From assembly GCA_902825845.1 (NCBI GenBank), contig CADECM010000009.1, forward strand, positions 26,301-90,300: DNA of 64,000 bases, given 5' to 3'. Source of the DNA: an uncultured beta proteobacterium. Lineage in GTDB: Bacteria > Pseudomonadota > Gammaproteobacteria > Burkholderiales > SG8-41. The position numbers and the translations under genes were made by a program. Positions 1 to 9,802 of this stretch are shown here, piece after piece; within the stretch, counting starts at the first letter, position 1; every line of letters starts with the position of its first letter. Under the pieces are notes generated by a model, which was given only the letters and a program-made list of their open reading frames with translations, did not search any database and was not told the origin of the DNA.

Positions 1-870
1 CGCGCGGCGCGGTGGCCGAAAAACCGAATGCGCGTTGGGCTCGGTAAGGTAGGTGCCGGCAAATCGGCGTATGTCGCCCTGGTTCCAGCGAATTTTTTGC
101 AGCGTCTGGCTGAAATGGCGCAGCAGGCCGTCGGGTAAGCGCGCGGGATGCCGCTGCAACGGAAGGTCGCGGTCGGTGTAAATGCCCTCCAACTGCAATC
201 TGTCCTGAAGAAAATCCAGAAATCCGGCCGCCAGTTGCTGCCGCTGCGGCGCGCGAAATCCGACCGACAGGGTGCTGCAGGCGTCCACGGCCACGCCGTG
301 ATGCGCGTAACGTGGCGGCAGGTAGAGCAGGTCGCCGCGCTCGGCGAGCCATTCCTTCGAGTGATGAAAGTGCTTGAGGATACGCAGCGGCGCATTCTCG
401 ACCAGCGCGTGGTCGCGCTGCGCACCGATGCGCCAGCGGCGCGTACCCTCACCCTGCAGCAGGAATACATCATAACTGTCGAAATGCGGACCCACGCCGC
501 CGCCCGGCGGCGCGTAGCTCACCATCAGGTCGTCCAGACGCGCGTGTGGGATAAACGAGAAATGCTGCAGCAGAGCCGCGCCTGCGGCATGAATCTGCTC
601 CACACCCTGTACCAGCAGGGTCCAGCCGCGCGCGGGCAGACGCTTGAGCCAGGATGGCCGGAACGGGCCGTGCTGCACCGACCACCGGCCGCGGTCGCAG
701 GAAACAAGGCGCGACTCGACATCGTCGCGCGTGGCCCAGTTGAACAGCTGGCCACGTTCCAGCCATTCGCCGCAGGCCGGAATCGCGCCGCGCACAAACA
801 GCGGCCGCTTTTGCCAATGGCGGTGCAAAAACGCCGCGCGATCCAGCTTACCTAGCAAGCCTTGTGCCAT
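1..870 (-). CDS. roxA: RoxA/YcfD-type cupin oxygenase (3' end outside window)
   Basis: This leftward gene starts at the ATG at 870 (MAQGLLGKLD) and runs off the window edge, so 290 residues are visible. It resembles the JmjC-like cupin family of ribosomal oxygenases, which hydroxylate an arginine of ribosomal protein uL16 using Fe(II), oxygen and 2-oxoglutarate. The iron-binding HxD motif is seen as GPHFDSYDVF, with H129 and D131, and the distal histidine lies in PPRYAHHGV near residue 190. The spacing matches E. coli YcfD. The family assignment is firm; the uL16 substrate is inferred from the family. The C-terminal domain is incomplete here. Confidence 0.85.
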   Translation of the reverse strand, partial: MAQGLLGKLDRAAFLHRHWQKRPLFVRGAIPACGEWLERGQLFNWATRDDVESRLVSCDRGRWSVQHGPFRPSWLKRLPARGWTLLVQGVEQIHAAGAALLQHFSFIPHARLDDLMVSYAPPGGGVGPHFDSYDVFLLQGEGTRRWRIGAQRDHALVENAPLRILKHFHHSKEWLAERGDLLYLPPRYAHHGVAVDACSTLSVGFRAPQRQQLAAGFLDFLQDRLQLEGIYTDRDLPLQRHPARLPDGLLRHFSQTLQKIRWNQGDIRRFAGTYLTEPNAHSVFRPPRRA

Positions 871-1002
871 GCCGCGAATTATAGTCGCCGAGCGCCGATG
901 ACGAAACTTTGCCCGTGGCATCATCATGGCCGCGGGAGAATTCCGCTACAATGACCGTGTCACCAAATGCGATGGATCGAAGGATGGTCATAGGGGGGCG
1001 AC

Positions 1003-1470
1003 ATGCTGGAGCCGGGACGGGTTGCACCGGGATTCGAACTGCCGGATGCCGACATGAACGTGGTCAATCTGGACAGTTTCCGCAGACAGAATGTCGTGCT
1101 GTATTTTTATCCGCGTGACGACACACCGGGCTGCACCATGGAGGCGATCGAATTCAGCGAACTGGATGACGCCTTTGCCCGGCTGAAAACGGTGGTGCTC
1201 GGGGTCAGCATGGACGATTGCCTGTCGCATGGTTCGTTTCGCGACAAACACGGCTTGTCGGTCCAGCTGTTGTCGGATATGGAGGGCAACGTGTGCGCGG
1301 CGTATGGCGTGCTGGTCGAGCGGGAATACGATGGACGCAAGAAGCTTTGCATCCAGCGCTCGACCTTCATCATCGACGGCGGCGGTACGGTGAAACACGC
1401 GCTGTACGGGGTGAGTCCGCGCGGACATGCGGCAACAGTATTGGAACTGGTGCGGCATTTGCGCCATTGA
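1003..1470 (+). CDS. bcp: Bcp/PrxQ-type thiol peroxidase
   Basis: This 155-residue protein belongs to the bacterioferritin comigratory protein / PrxQ peroxiredoxins, cytoplasmic enzymes that reduce hydrogen peroxide and organic peroxides. The peroxidatic cysteine is C44 in the motif YPRDDTPGCT. The resolving cysteine found five residues later in E. coli Bcp is replaced by isoleucine (I49), so this is either a 1-Cys enzyme or one that uses another cysteine, for example the one in MDDCLSH. The ATG at 1003 follows a G-rich stretch that can serve as a ribosome binding site. It is followed 19 nt later by the slyD-like gene, so the two may be co-transcribed. Confidence 0.9.
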   Translation: MLEPGRVAPGFELPDADMNVVNLDSFRRQNVVLYFYPRDDTPGCTMEAIEFSELDDAFARLKTVVLGVSMDDCLSHGSFRDKHGLSVQLLSDMEGNVCAAYGVLVEREYDGRKKLCIQRSTFIIDGGGTVKHALYGVSPRGHAATVLELVRHLRH

Positions 1471-1489
1471 ATGGGCACTTCAATAAGGA

Positions 1490-1978
1490 ATGATGGTCAT
1501 GATTGTGGCGCATAACACCGTGGTATCACTGTCGTACGTGCTGTACGACGCGGATGGCGTGTTGATCGAAAAAGCCGAGGATCCGCTGGTCTATCTTCAC
1601 GGCGGTCATGCCGGCATCTTTCCGCTGGTGGAGCAGGCCCTCGAAGGCAAGGCCGTGGGCGATACCTGTCAGGTGCGCTTGACGCCGGCGGATGCGTTCG
1701 GCGAATACGATGCCGAACTGGTGCGCGTGGAAGCGCGCGACCGGTTTCCCGCCGAGGTGGCGGTCGGCATGCAGTTCCAGGGCGAATCCTCGGCGCAGGG
1801 CGAGGTGATGGTCTACACCGTGACCGATATTGCGGACGGTAAAGTCGTGGTCGACGGCAACCATCCACTGGCCGGGCAGACCCTGAATTTCGAGTGCACC
1901 GTGGCCGCCGTGCGCGCGGCGACACAGGAGGAACTGTCGCACGGGCATGTGCATGGCGCGCACGGGCACCACCATTGA
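1490..1978 (+). CDS. slyD: SlyD-like FKBP-type peptidyl-prolyl isomerase
   Basis: This 162-residue protein matches the SlyD family, cytoplasmic FKBP-type prolyl isomerases with a chaperone flap that also bind nickel. The family start (VVSLSYVLYDADG) is followed by LEGKAVGDTC and the substrate loop. The C-terminus is histidine-rich (HGHVHGAHGHHH), as expected for metal binding, but shorter than in E. coli SlyD. Three in-frame ATGs lie at 1490, 1493 and 1499; the upstream AAGGA favours the third at least as well as the first. It faces the phosphoesterase gene tail to tail, with 9 nt between stop codons. Confidence 0.9.
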   Translation: MMVMIVAHNTVVSLSYVLYDADGVLIEKAEDPLVYLHGGHAGIFPLVEQALEGKAVGDTCQVRLTPADAFGEYDAELVRVEARDRFPAEVAVGMQFQGESSAQGEVMVYTVTDIADGKVVVDGNHPLAGQTLNFECTVAAVRAATQEELSHGHVHGAHGHHH

Positions 1979-1987
1979 TGCCGCGGT

Positions 1988-2938
1988 CTACATGCCGGGC
2001 GTCGCTTCAAACATGACCCTGCCATCGCGTTGTGACACGCGCACGCGTACCCAGTTGACAAACGGGTAGCCGAACACCTCAAGCCGCGTGACGTTGGATA
2101 ACGGCCGGCCCGTGCGCCGGCCGAGCAGCGGCCGATCGAAACGGAAACGATGCGTGTCGCCATGGATCAGCAACACTTCGCCCTCAAATGCCTGCGCTTC
2201 TTCCGCCAGCGCCTGCAACAGGGCCGCGAAACCGTTTTTTACCGCCACACTGCGCACAAAGGGATTGGCCTGCATGGCAATCACCACGCCATGATGGCGC
2301 TGTGCCCGCGCCAGTCGGAACGCGGCGGCTAGCCATTCCAGCAGTGCCTTCTCGCGCGCCGCGTATTCTGCCGGTATGCGCGCGTTGTTGTTGCCACCGG
2401 GCACATTCAGCGTCGCAAACAAAATGCCTTCATGCGTCCAGCGCGCGTGCTCCGGATAGGCGGCGCCCTGCCGCGAGAGCGCGATTTTTTGCTGGCCCAG
2501 GGAAAAGGCATCGGCAAAAAACAGGCTGCGCAGCTTTTGCAGGCGTTCCAGCGGATCGCGCGCGGCGCCAATCGAGCGCCAGCAGTCCGACCACTCGTTG
2601 TCGCCCGGGACGTAGATGAGCGGTTGGTGGAACAGGCTGAACTGCTCGCGCCGCAGCGCGTAGAGCGTGTCGCTGCACGGCGACCAACCGCTCTTGAAAT
2701 CGCCTACGTGCAGCGTAAACGCAGGTTTCTCATGATTGATTTCGGCAATCATGCCAACGAAGCGGCTTTCCTCGTCCTCCACGTAGGGCGTGTCGCCAAA
2801 TGCCGCAAAGGTAAAATCAGCATGCGCGCCACTTGCCAGGATGACGCTGGCGAGCAGCATCAGCGCGGCGCCAACGGCGCCCAGCCGGATACTGCGGCAG
2901 CTGCGGCTGTATATTTTTAAGTGTTTGTTTTTAAACAA
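1988..2938 (-). CDS. secreted calcineurin-like phosphoesterase
   Basis: The 316-residue product has an N-terminal hydrophobic stretch (GAALMLLASVILASGAHA) that looks like a signal peptide, so it is probably periplasmic. The mature part has metallophosphoesterase motifs: FAAFGDTPY, LHVGDFKSG, YVPGDNEW and a late LLIHGDTHRF. The substrate cannot be inferred. The start is uncertain. The longest frame begins with TTG at 2938, inside an AT-rich repeat just downstream of the mutS stop, with no good ribosome binding site. The next ATG (2860) would remove the charged part of the signal peptide. It lies directly downstream of mutS on the same strand. Confidence 0.75.
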   Translation of the reverse strand: MFKNKHLKIYSRSCRSIRLGAVGAALMLLASVILASGAHADFTFAAFGDTPYVEDEESRFVGMIAEINHEKPAFTLHVGDFKSGWSPCSDTLYALRREQFSLFHQPLIYVPGDNEWSDCWRSIGAARDPLERLQKLRSLFFADAFSLGQQKIALSRQGAAYPEHARWTHEGILFATLNVPGGNNNARIPAEYAAREKALLEWLAAAFRLARAQRHHGVVIAMQANPFVRSVAVKNGFAALLQALAEEAQAFEGEVLLIHGDTHRFRFDRPLLGRRTGRPLSNVTRLEVFGYPFVNWVRVRVSQRDGRVMFEATPGM

Positions 2939-2949
2939 GTTTTTTATGA
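2917..2949 (-). repeat. AT-rich intergenic element, copy 1
   Basis: This copy reads TTAAGTGTTTGTTTTTAAAC on the plus strand, followed by AAGTTTTTTATGA. It sits exactly at the mutS/phosphoesterase junction and contains the mutS stop codon. The core TTGTTTTTAAACAA is palindromic. See copies at 21109, 25758, 28177, 51428, 52317, 54346, 59881 and 62510. Confidence 0.7.
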
Positions 2950-5529
2950 GTCGAGTTGCTTGCGCAACTGGTACAGCAGTTCCAGCGCCGCACGCGGCGT
3001 CAGCGCATCGGGATCGGTGGCGCGCAGCGCTGACAGCGCCGGATGTTCGGGCGGCGCCACGGGCTCCGGCGCAGCCGCGGGCGCAGCAAACAGATCGCGC
3101 TGCGGGCCGGCCATGGCCGCCTTTTCTTCCAGTGCCTGCAGGTTGCGCCGCGCCGCGCGAATCACGCTCGATGGCACGCCGGCAAGTTGGGCAACCTGCA
3201 GGCCGTAACTTTGATTGGCGGGGCCTTCCTCGACGCTGTGCAGGAACACGATGTGATCCTTGTGCTCCACCGCGTCGAAATGCACGTTGGCGACCTCCCG
3301 GAAGCGCACCGCGAGTCCGGTCAGTTCAAAGTAATGCGTGGCGAACAGCGCATAGCAGTGGCATTTCTCGACCAGGTGGCGCGCGATCGCGCCAGCGAGC
3401 GCAAGGCCGTCATAGGTAGACGTGCCGCGGCCGATTTCATCCATCAGCACCAGGCTGCGCGGCGTGGCGTGATGCAGGATGTAGGCGGCTTCCGTCATCT
3501 CGACCATGAAGGTCGAGCGGCCGCCCGCAAGATCGTCGGCGGCGCCGATGCGTGTGAAAATCTGATCCACCGGCCCGATACGCGCGTGCTTGGCGGGCAC
3601 GAACGAACCGCAGTGTGCGAGCAGTACGATGATCGCGACCTGTCGCATATAGGTCGATTTTCCGCCCATATTGGGCCCGGTGATCAACAGCATCTGGCGC
3701 ACGGCAGACAGCCGCGCGTCATTGGGGATATAGGCGTCAACTTCGGCCTCCACCACAGGGTGGCGGCCGGCCTCGATTTCAATGCAGCGCTCGCCACAGA
3801 ATTGCGGCGCACACCAGTCGAGCGTGGCGGCGCGCGCGGCGAAGGTGATCAGCAGATCCAGTTCGGCCAGCGCGGCCGCGGCCTGCTGCAAGGCCGGTAC
3901 GTGCGGCGCCAGCGCCTCGAGCAGTTCGTCGTAGAGCCGCTTTTCGCGCGCGAGCGCGCGTTCCTGCGCCGACAGCGCCTTGTCTTCAAAGGTCTTGAGT
4001 TCCGGCGTGATGTAGCGTTCCGCGTTCTTCAGCGTCTGGCGGCGGCGATAGTCGTCCGGCACCTTGTCGCTTTGCGCGCGCGTGACCTCGATGTAAAACC
4101 CGTGCACGCGGTTGAATTCGACCTTGAGGTTGGCGATGCCGGTGCGCGCCTTCTCGCGCGCCTCCAGCGCCAGCAGAAACTCGCCGCAGTTGTTCTGAAT
4201 GCCGCGCAGTTCATCCAGTTCCGCGTCGTAACCGTCGGCGATGACGCCGCCCTCGCGCAACACGGCAGCGGGTTCGGGGCGTATCGCCCGTGCGAGCCGG
4301 GCGGCAAGCCCCTGCTGCAGGCACAACCGTTGCGCGAGGCCGGCAATGCGCTCACTGGCGCTGGCGGCGGTCAATGCCTGCACCTGGGGCAATTGCTGCA
4401 GGGTATCGCGCAGGCCCGACAGATCGCGCGGCCGCGCCGTTTTCAGCGCAAGGCGAGAGGTAATCCGCTCCACGTCGACAAAGGTGCGCAGCAGGGCGTG
4501 CAGTGGCTCGTGATCACGCGTGGCGATGAGTTCGGCAATGGCGGCGTGCCGCGCGCGTAACAAGTCATGATCGGTCAGCGGATGATGCAGCGCGTAGCGC
4601 AGCAGGCGGCTGCCCATGCTGGTGGCGCAGCGGTCGAGCAATGACAGCACGGTCGGCGCATCCTCCCCGCGCAGGGTTTCAGTCAGTTCAAGATTGCGCC
4701 GGGTTGCCGGGTCCATACGCACCCATTCGCCGGATTGCTCGACACTGAGGCCGCGTACATGAGCGATGGCCGCGCCCTGGGTGGATTTGACGTATTCGAG
4801 CAGCGCGTTGGCAGCGCCGGTCGCAATTGTCATCTGCTCGGCGCCGAAGCCGGCGAGGTCCAATGTGCCGAAATGGCGGCACAGATTGCGCCGCGCCGCA
4901 TCGGCTTCGAAGTGCCACGGCGGCATGCGCCGCACCGGCACCTTGAGCGAGGCCGACAAGGCCTGTTCCATGGCCTCCGGCGCCAGCACCTCTGCCGGCC
5001 GCAGACGTTCGATCTCGGCATCCAGGTTGCGCCACGCGGTTTCGAGAATGGCAAAGCGGCCGGATGCCAGCGACAGCCACGCGATGCCCAGCGTATCGCG
5101 CACGCGCAGCAAGGCAAGCAGAATATTGTCGCGCTTGTCGTCGAGCAGCGCGGCATCGGTCAGCGTGCCAGGCGTGACGATACGCGCGACCTTGCGCTCG
5201 ACTGGCCCCTTGGACGTTGCCGGATCGCCGATCTGCTCGCAGATTGCCACCGACTCGCCGAGCTTGACCAGCTTCGCCAGATACTGCTCCACCGCGTGGT
5301 AGGGCACGCCCGCCATCTTGATCGGCACGCCGTCCGACGAGCCGCGGCTGGTGAGGGTGATGTCGAGCAGGCGCGCGGCGCGCTCGGCGTCGTCGAAAAA
5401 CAACTCGTAAAAATCACCCATGCGGTAGAACAGCAACTTGTCGGCGTGCTCGGCCTTGATGCGCAGGTACTGCTGCATCATCGGTGTATGTTTACCAGGG
5501 CTAGTGTCATTCAAGTTGCTGTTTTCCAT
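2944..5529 (-). CDS. mutS: DNA mismatch repair protein MutS
   Basis: MutS recognises base mismatches and small loops and recruits MutL. The protein is 861 residues with a start at the ATG at 5529 (MENSNLNDT), close to E. coli MutS (853). The frame stays open to 6210, but that extension does not align with the family. The mismatch-reading Phe-x-Glu motif is F40/E42 in RMGDFYELF, followed by the connector, lever and clamp domains. The C-terminal ATPase has Walker [11 protein letters not shown], Walker [17 protein letters not shown] and the helix-turn-helix end. A secreted phosphoesterase follows on the same strand. Confidence 0.97.
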   Translation of the reverse strand: MENSNLNDTSPGKHTPMMQQYLRIKAEHADKLLFYRMGDFYELFFDDAERAARLLDITLTSRGSSDGVPIKMAGVPYHAVEQYLAKLVKLGESVAICEQIGDPATSKGPVERKVARIVTPGTLTDAALLDDKRDNILLALLRVRDTLGIAWLSLASGRFAILETAWRNLDAEIERLRPAEVLAPEAMEQALSASLKVPVRRMPPWHFEADAARRNLCRHFGTLDLAGFGAEQMTIATGAANALLEYVKSTQGAAIAHVRGLSVEQSGEWVRMDPATRRNLELTETLRGEDAPTVLSLLDRCATSMGSRLLRYALHHPLTDHDLLRARHAAIAELIATRDHEPLHALLRTFVDVERITSRLALKTARPRDLSGLRDTLQQLPQVQALTAASASERIAGLAQRLCLQQGLAARLARAIRPEPAAVLREGGVIADGYDAELDELRGIQNNCGEFLLALEAREKARTGIANLKVEFNRVHGFYIEVTRAQSDKVPDDYRRRQTLKNAERYITPELKTFEDKALSAQERALAREKRLYDELLEALAPHVPALQQAAAALAELDLLITFAARAATLDWCAPQFCGERCIEIEAGRHPVVEAEVDAYIPNDARLSAVRQMLLITGPNMGGKSTYMRQVAIIVLLAHCGSFVPAKHARIGPVDQIFTRIGAADDLAGGRSTFMVEMTEAAYILHHATPRSLVLMDEIGRGTSTYDGLALAGAIARHLVEKCHCYALFATHYFELTGLAVRFREVANVHFDAVEHKDHIVFLHSVEEGPANQSYGLQVAQLAGVPSSVIRAARRNLQALEEKAAMAGPQRDLFAAPAAAPEPVAPPEHPALSALRATDPDALTPRAALELLYQLRKQLDS

Positions 5530-5988
5530 GCAAAAAACTACTTGTAATCCTCTGATTGAACGGCACTTTGCCGCTTTTTCATGCGTCACCGCCGGTGCAG
5601 ATCCGACCCGCCTTGCGCGGTGTTGCAAGGCGCTCTGGCATAGGTGGCGGCATTGGCTCGGGCGCCGCCAAGAATTGCAAAGCCGCCATCGCTGATCACG
5701 TTCCGCATTATCGCTGACCTGCGCGCGGGAAACGAGCGTGCGGCTCCCCATCTCACGCAATCGCGCGTGTGGCGCACGAATGCAACACGATACCGGGCTG
5801 TGTACCAGGCCAGGCCACAGGTGATTGCATTCTTTACCCCAGTACGTAACGGACTGACCCACAGCGGCGCGCATGGGAAATGGCGCCCGCATTGACGTTC
5901 GCGCCCGATGCCGCCTCAAGTTTTCTCTGGCGATCGCCGATAACAGCCATGCGGCCCGTTCGGCCGGCTCTCGAATGGAGTGGGGATC
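5530..5988. other. divergent intergenic region without a recognisable gene
   Basis: These 459 bases separate mutS (leftward) from the small exported protein at 5989 (rightward). The open frames crossing it show no family resemblance, signal peptide or ribosome binding site that would support a gene. No tRNA-like fold or clear terminator was seen. It presumably carries the promoters of both flanking genes, but no convincing -35/-10 pair could be chosen. Confidence 0.5.
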
Positions 5989-6444
5989 ATGGGTGCGCAG
6001 CGAAGTTGGGCCTGTCTTGGCGTCTTCCTTGGCGCACTGGTTACTCACGCGGGCGAGGCGCAGACACTGCCGGCGCAATCCCTGGTATGGGACTGTGCCC
6101 AGCGCTACTATGAACCGTATCCAGTACGATGCACGCCGCGACAGGAGGGTGGCGATCCCAACGCGACGGCATGGCATCGGCGGGTGACCCCGTTGCAGCG
6201 TGCCCGGCAAGTCCGTTCACCGGACCTGCGGCCTGTTGCGCAACGCGGAGAGGCGGAAGTGTTTGCAGTGGCGGCGTGGGACGTTCCGCTCCATGCGTTA
6301 CCGCTGGACGGGGTGTTTGTCGTCGAGTTATTGCGGTCTGTCTTGTGCGGCAGGGTTCCAGCGTGCGAAATTAACTACGATGCGCCGGAAGTCCGTGCGG
6401 ACGATTCGGCACGTACCAGCATGGCGCGCCGCAATCTGCCGTAG
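5989..6444 (+). CDS. small exported protein of unknown function
   Basis: The 151-residue product starts at the ATG at 5989, preceded by GGAGTGGGG. A GTG nine bases earlier is a weaker choice. Residues 1 to about 24 form a signal peptide ending in THAGEA, so the protein is probably periplasmic or outer-membrane associated. The mature part has a cysteine pair ([15 protein letters not shown]) and a second pair near the C-terminus ([13 protein letters not shown]), so two disulfides are possible. There is no CXXCH. No family was recognised. It stands alone between mutS and a radical SAM gene, upstream of the cytochrome locus. Confidence 0.55.
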   Translation: MGAQRSWACLGVFLGALVTHAGEAQTLPAQSLVWDCAQRYYEPYPVRCTPRQEGGDPNATAWHRRVTPLQRARQVRSPDLRPVAQRGEAEVFAVAAWDVPLHALPLDGVFVVELLRSVLCGRVPACEINYDAPEVRADDSARTSMARRNLP

Positions 6445-6641
6445 CGTGTTGCGGCCGACGTTGTTGAATGCGGACACGGTCGGCGAATCGATGGCTGCAC
6501 ATTGGATGACGTCTGCGCAGCGGGTTGGCGTCGCGACGTCGTGAGGTCCGACCGGCGCCCATCCGCACAAACATTGACGCAGATCACGGAAGTCGCTGGC
6601 GAAGTTCGACAGAATCAGGCTCCTTTCGACAAGGAGCTAGC

Positions 6642-8612
6642 ATGCGTCCACCTGACGCTCCGTTACTGTCGCCGCTTGATGCCGGCGCGCGCACGAAGGA
6701 TGTGGTGCGGCTGTTGCTGATCAGCCCCAAGTTCCCTGAAAGTTTCTGGAGTTTTCGCTGGGCGGTCGACCGCGTACTGCCTCGCAAGCGTTCCGTCAAT
6801 CCGCCGCTGGGTCTGGCGACACTGGCAGCACTCTGTCCGGCGCACTGGCAAGTCACCATCGTCGATGAGAATGTGGGCGTGGCGCCTGCTGATCCGGCGG
6901 CGGATATTATCGGCGTGTGCGGCATGGGCGTGCAGTTCAAGCGGCAGCGCGAATTGCTCGCGTATTACAAGGCGCGAGGTTGTTTCGTGGTGGCCGGCGG
7001 CAGCTACGCTTCGCTGTGTCCGGAGCAGTTGGCCGGCGACGCCGATGCGGTGATCGCGGGCGAGGCTGAATATGTCTGGCCGCAATTCTGCCGCGACTAT
7101 GAAATGGGGCAGGTCAAGGCGCTGTACCGCGAAACCGGATCGGTGAATCTGGCGGATTCGCCGACACCGCGTTTTGATTTGCTCGATCTTTCCCAGTACA
7201 CCACGGCAACGTTGCAGTTTTCGCGCGGATGTCCGTACCGCTGCGAGTTCTGCGACATCATCGTGATGTTCGGGCGCAAGCCGCGCTGCAAGTCGGTTGC
7301 GCAGGTCGAGCGCGAACTGGATGCGTTGCGCGCAGCAGGGGCCAGTAACGCTTTTTTTGTGGACGACAATCTGATCGGCAACCGGCCGGTGGCTAAACAA
7401 CTGCTGCGGGGTCTTGTCGCCTATCAGCAGCGCAATGGCTATCCGTTTCGCTTTGGTACCGAGGTGTCGATCAATGTCGCGCAGGACGCGGAGTTGCTGC
7501 AGCTGCTGCGCGAAGCGCGCTTCGAATGGGTGTTTATCGGCATCGAATCTTCGGATCCGGCCACATTGAAGGAAGCGCGCAAGCAGCAGAATACACATGA
7601 GGATGCGCTGACATCACTGCGGCGGATTTACAGCCATGGCATTGACGTGTTGGGTGGATTCATCGTGGGTTTCGACAATGACACATTGGAAACCTTTGAA
7701 AGCCAGTATCAGTTCATCGTGGCGTCCGGCATACAGGCTGCCATGGTTGGATTGCTGATGGCGCTGCCCAGGACGCCCCTCTATGCACGCCTGGCCAGCG
7801 AGGGCAGGCTGCGTGCCGATGTCGATGGCTCCGACAACACCAAACCGGCCACGAATGTGACGCCCAGGCACATGCGTTACGAGCAAATGGTGTCCGCGTT
7901 TCAGCGCTTGCATGTGCGGCTCAGCAGCGACCATGCGATCGCGCGGCGCATACACAACAAGGTGCGCCATATGGGCGATCCGCTGTATGCGGGCGAATAT
8001 GGATTGCGCGAGCAATTGGGTATCGTGGGCCGCCTTGTCTTCCGCGGCATTCTGCCCGGCGGACCGCGGCGTATATATCACTTTTTACGCTCGCTACCGG
8101 TTTTGTCGCCGCGCAAACTGCCGCTGGTGGTGGTGGACTGGATTGCCGGGCTCGCCATGCGCGATTATGTGGATCGCCATTTTGCCGCGCCCGATGATCC
8201 CGACCAGACGGCGTTGGCGCAGCGCCTGCGGGCATTGCGCAGGGCCATAGCCAAACCGCTGCGGGAGGGGCGCGTAGTCGTTTCGATGCGGCAGGCGCTG
8301 CGCGCCGAAGTATGCGTTGCCTTCAAGCCAACAATGGACCGGGCGCTCGTCAAGCAGACGGGCCTGCAACTGAGTCGTCTGCTGTCCAGGACACCGTCGC
8401 GGCTGACGCTGGATTTACGCTCGCTGCTACACGGTCATGAGGGCCAGATCGCGTACCTGTTGCAACAACTCGCGCGCTACGGCGACCGCGTGTCCATCGT
8501 CGCGGCGGAAACGCTGCGCGGGCGCGGCGCGCTGAAATGGCCGCACTTTAACTGGGTGCTGCCGGCCATGGCGGTTGGCACGCCATGCTCCAGGCTGACC
8601 ACGGCGCGGTAG
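6642..8612 (+). CDS. B12-type radical SAM protein (DUF4070-like)
   Basis: The start is the ATG at 6642, nine bases after a strong AAGGAG, giving 656 residues. The N-terminal third looks like a cobalamin-binding Rossmann domain (LLLISPKFP through AGEAEYVWP). It lacks the classical DxHxxG motif and has VDENVG instead. The radical SAM core has the CxxxCxxC cluster motif at C197, C201 and C204 (RGCPYRCEFCD). The following region (VFIGIES, KQQNTHEDAL, GGFIVGFDNDT, AMVGLLMALP) matches the C-terminal DUF4070 type found in hopanoid methylases such as HpnP and in relatives of unknown function. About 150 C-terminal residues show no known domain. The substrate is unknown; a lipid methylase is only one possibility. 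Confidence 0.8.
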   Translation: MRPPDAPLLSPLDAGARTKDVVRLLLISPKFPESFWSFRWAVDRVLPRKRSVNPPLGLATLAALCPAHWQVTIVDENVGVAPADPAADIIGVCGMGVQFKRQRELLAYYKARGCFVVAGGSYASLCPEQLAGDADAVIAGEAEYVWPQFCRDYEMGQVKALYRETGSVNLADSPTPRFDLLDLSQYTTATLQFSRGCPYRCEFCDIIVMFGRKPRCKSVAQVERELDALRAAGASNAFFVDDNLIGNRPVAKQLLRGLVAYQQRNGYPFRFGTEVSINVAQDAELLQLLREARFEWVFIGIESSDPATLKEARKQQNTHEDALTSLRRIYSHGIDVLGGFIVGFDNDTLETFESQYQFIVASGIQAAMVGLLMALPRTPLYARLASEGRLRADVDGSDNTKPATNVTPRHMRYEQMVSAFQRLHVRLSSDHAIARRIHNKVRHMGDPLYAGEYGLREQLGIVGRLVFRGILPGGPRRIYHFLRSLPVLSPRKLPLVVVDWIAGLAMRDYVDRHFAAPDDPDQTALAQRLRALRRAIAKPLREGRVVVSMRQALRAEVCVAFKPTMDRALVKQTGLQLSRLLSRTPSRLTLDLRSLLHGHEGQIAYLLQQLARYGDRVSIVAAETLRGRGALKWPHFNWVLPAMAVGTPCSRLTTAR

Positions 8613-8677
8613 TGAGGCGGGGGACGAAGCGGCATGCACCATTGCGCTGTTTCTCGAAAAATGTGCGCCGTATTTTG

Positions 8678-9802
8678 TCAATTGGTCCGGGCTCGCTGCA
8701 AATGCGGGTGGAACGCGCGGCTGATATACGCGGCCACCGCCTGTATTTCTGCGTTGTCGAGCACAAATCGCCAGGCCGGCATGGAAGTCCTGGGCGCGCC
8801 TTCGCGTATGGCCGTCACCAGCTTGTCGTGACTCATTCCAGCCATTGCCTGCGCGTCGGTGAAGTCGCGCGGGTGCGGTTCCAGAAATGCGCCGATCCAG
8901 TTGCGTCCCGTGCCGTCCGCGGCATGACAAAACGCACAATTTTTCTGGTAGAGGTGTTCCCCCATGCGCTGTTGTGCTGTCAGTCCGCTGAGGCGTGGCG
9001 GCGTGTCGTGCACGGCGTGCGGGCTTTGGCTGTTGGCGTGGCGCTGGGGATGCACTCGCGCGCCGGTGGTGCCGGCGGACGCATTGGCCATGTGTTCGGC
9101 GCTGGCACGCAGCCGACCATCCGCGCCGTGGCAGGTGGAACAACTGTCCTGATTCGGCGGGTATGAAACCGCGCGCAGTTCCCATGTGACCTGGTCTTCC
9201 GAAGGCCGCCCCCGGTCATGGCAGCTGACGCAGGTGGCCAGGTACAGCCGTTTGCCGGCGACTTGTGCGGGACGCAGTTGTTCCCATGGCCTGTCGACCG
9301 GAATTTCACCAGTGGCAAACGGGTACGCGTCGCGGTAGCGTTCGTGGCCGGGCCAACCGTTTTCGACCGTGTGATAGCGCGTGTTGGCTGCCTTGCGCAC
9401 CATGAATTCTTCGCGCACGAAGTCGGCGACCAACTCGATGTCACGTTGTGCAAGTATGCCGCCGAATCCCGCCATCGCGGTGCCGGGGCGGCCATCGCGT
9501 ATCGCATCGAGCATGCGCTTGCGATCGATGCTGGCCGTGCCGGATGCGGTGAAATCGACAGGCCGGGGGGTGAGAAAAGTGCTGGCGAGCGTATTGGCAT
9601 CGCCGGAGTAGCCGTGGCAGTAGTAGCAGCGGAAGTTGTAGATCTTGCGGCCGGCTTCGTGATCTTGCACGGGTGTCCGCAACGCAGCGTTGGCCGCGGC
9701 CATAATGGCTTGTCCATCACGCTGACAACCGGCGAGCGCGAAGGTGGCCAGCCATGCCACCGCAAGCGCCAGCCACGGCAAACCCGGCATGCGGCGTGTC
9801 AT
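8678..9802 (-). CDS. tetraheme c-type cytochrome lipoprotein
   Basis: The start at 9802 overlaps the stop of the upstream triheme gene by ATGA, giving 374 residues. The signal peptide ends in a lipobox (ATFALAGC, C26), so the protein is membrane-anchored in the periplasm or on the outer membrane. Four haem motifs are seen: CYYCH, CVSCH, CSTCH and CAFCH. The first and last lie in class I cytochrome c domains with HGYSGDAN and PRDFTDAQ features. The second and third lie in a central segment unlike its neighbours. It forms a two-gene leftward operon with the triheme gene and probably passes electrons in the periplasm. Confidence 0.9.
   Translation of the reverse strand: MTRRMPGLPWLALAVAWLATFALAGCQRDGQAIMAAANAALRTPVQDHEAGRKIYNFRCYYCHGYSGDANTLASTFLTPRPVDFTASGTASIDRKRMLDAIRDGRPGTAMAGFGGILAQRDIELVADFVREEFMVRKAANTRYHTVENGWPGHERYRDAYPFATGEIPVDRPWEQLRPAQVAGKRLYLATCVSCHDRGRPSEDQVTWELRAVSYPPNQDSCSTCHGADGRLRASAEHMANASAGTTGARVHPQRHANSQSPHAVHDTPPRLSGLTAQQRMGEHLYQKNCAFCHAADGTGRNWIGAFLEPHPRDFTDAQAMAGMSHDKLVTAIREGAPRTSMPAWRFVLDNAEIQAVAAYISRAFHPHLQRARTN

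Noticed and set aside
3043..4560. 505-residue open frame antisense to mutS
   Set aside because: It is fully inside mutS on the other strand and has no family resemblance, so it is a result of high GC content.
5530..6210. Extension of the mutS frame upstream to 6210
   Set aside because: The extra 227 residues do not resemble MutS and overlap the start of the small exported protein; the ATG at 5529 restores family length.
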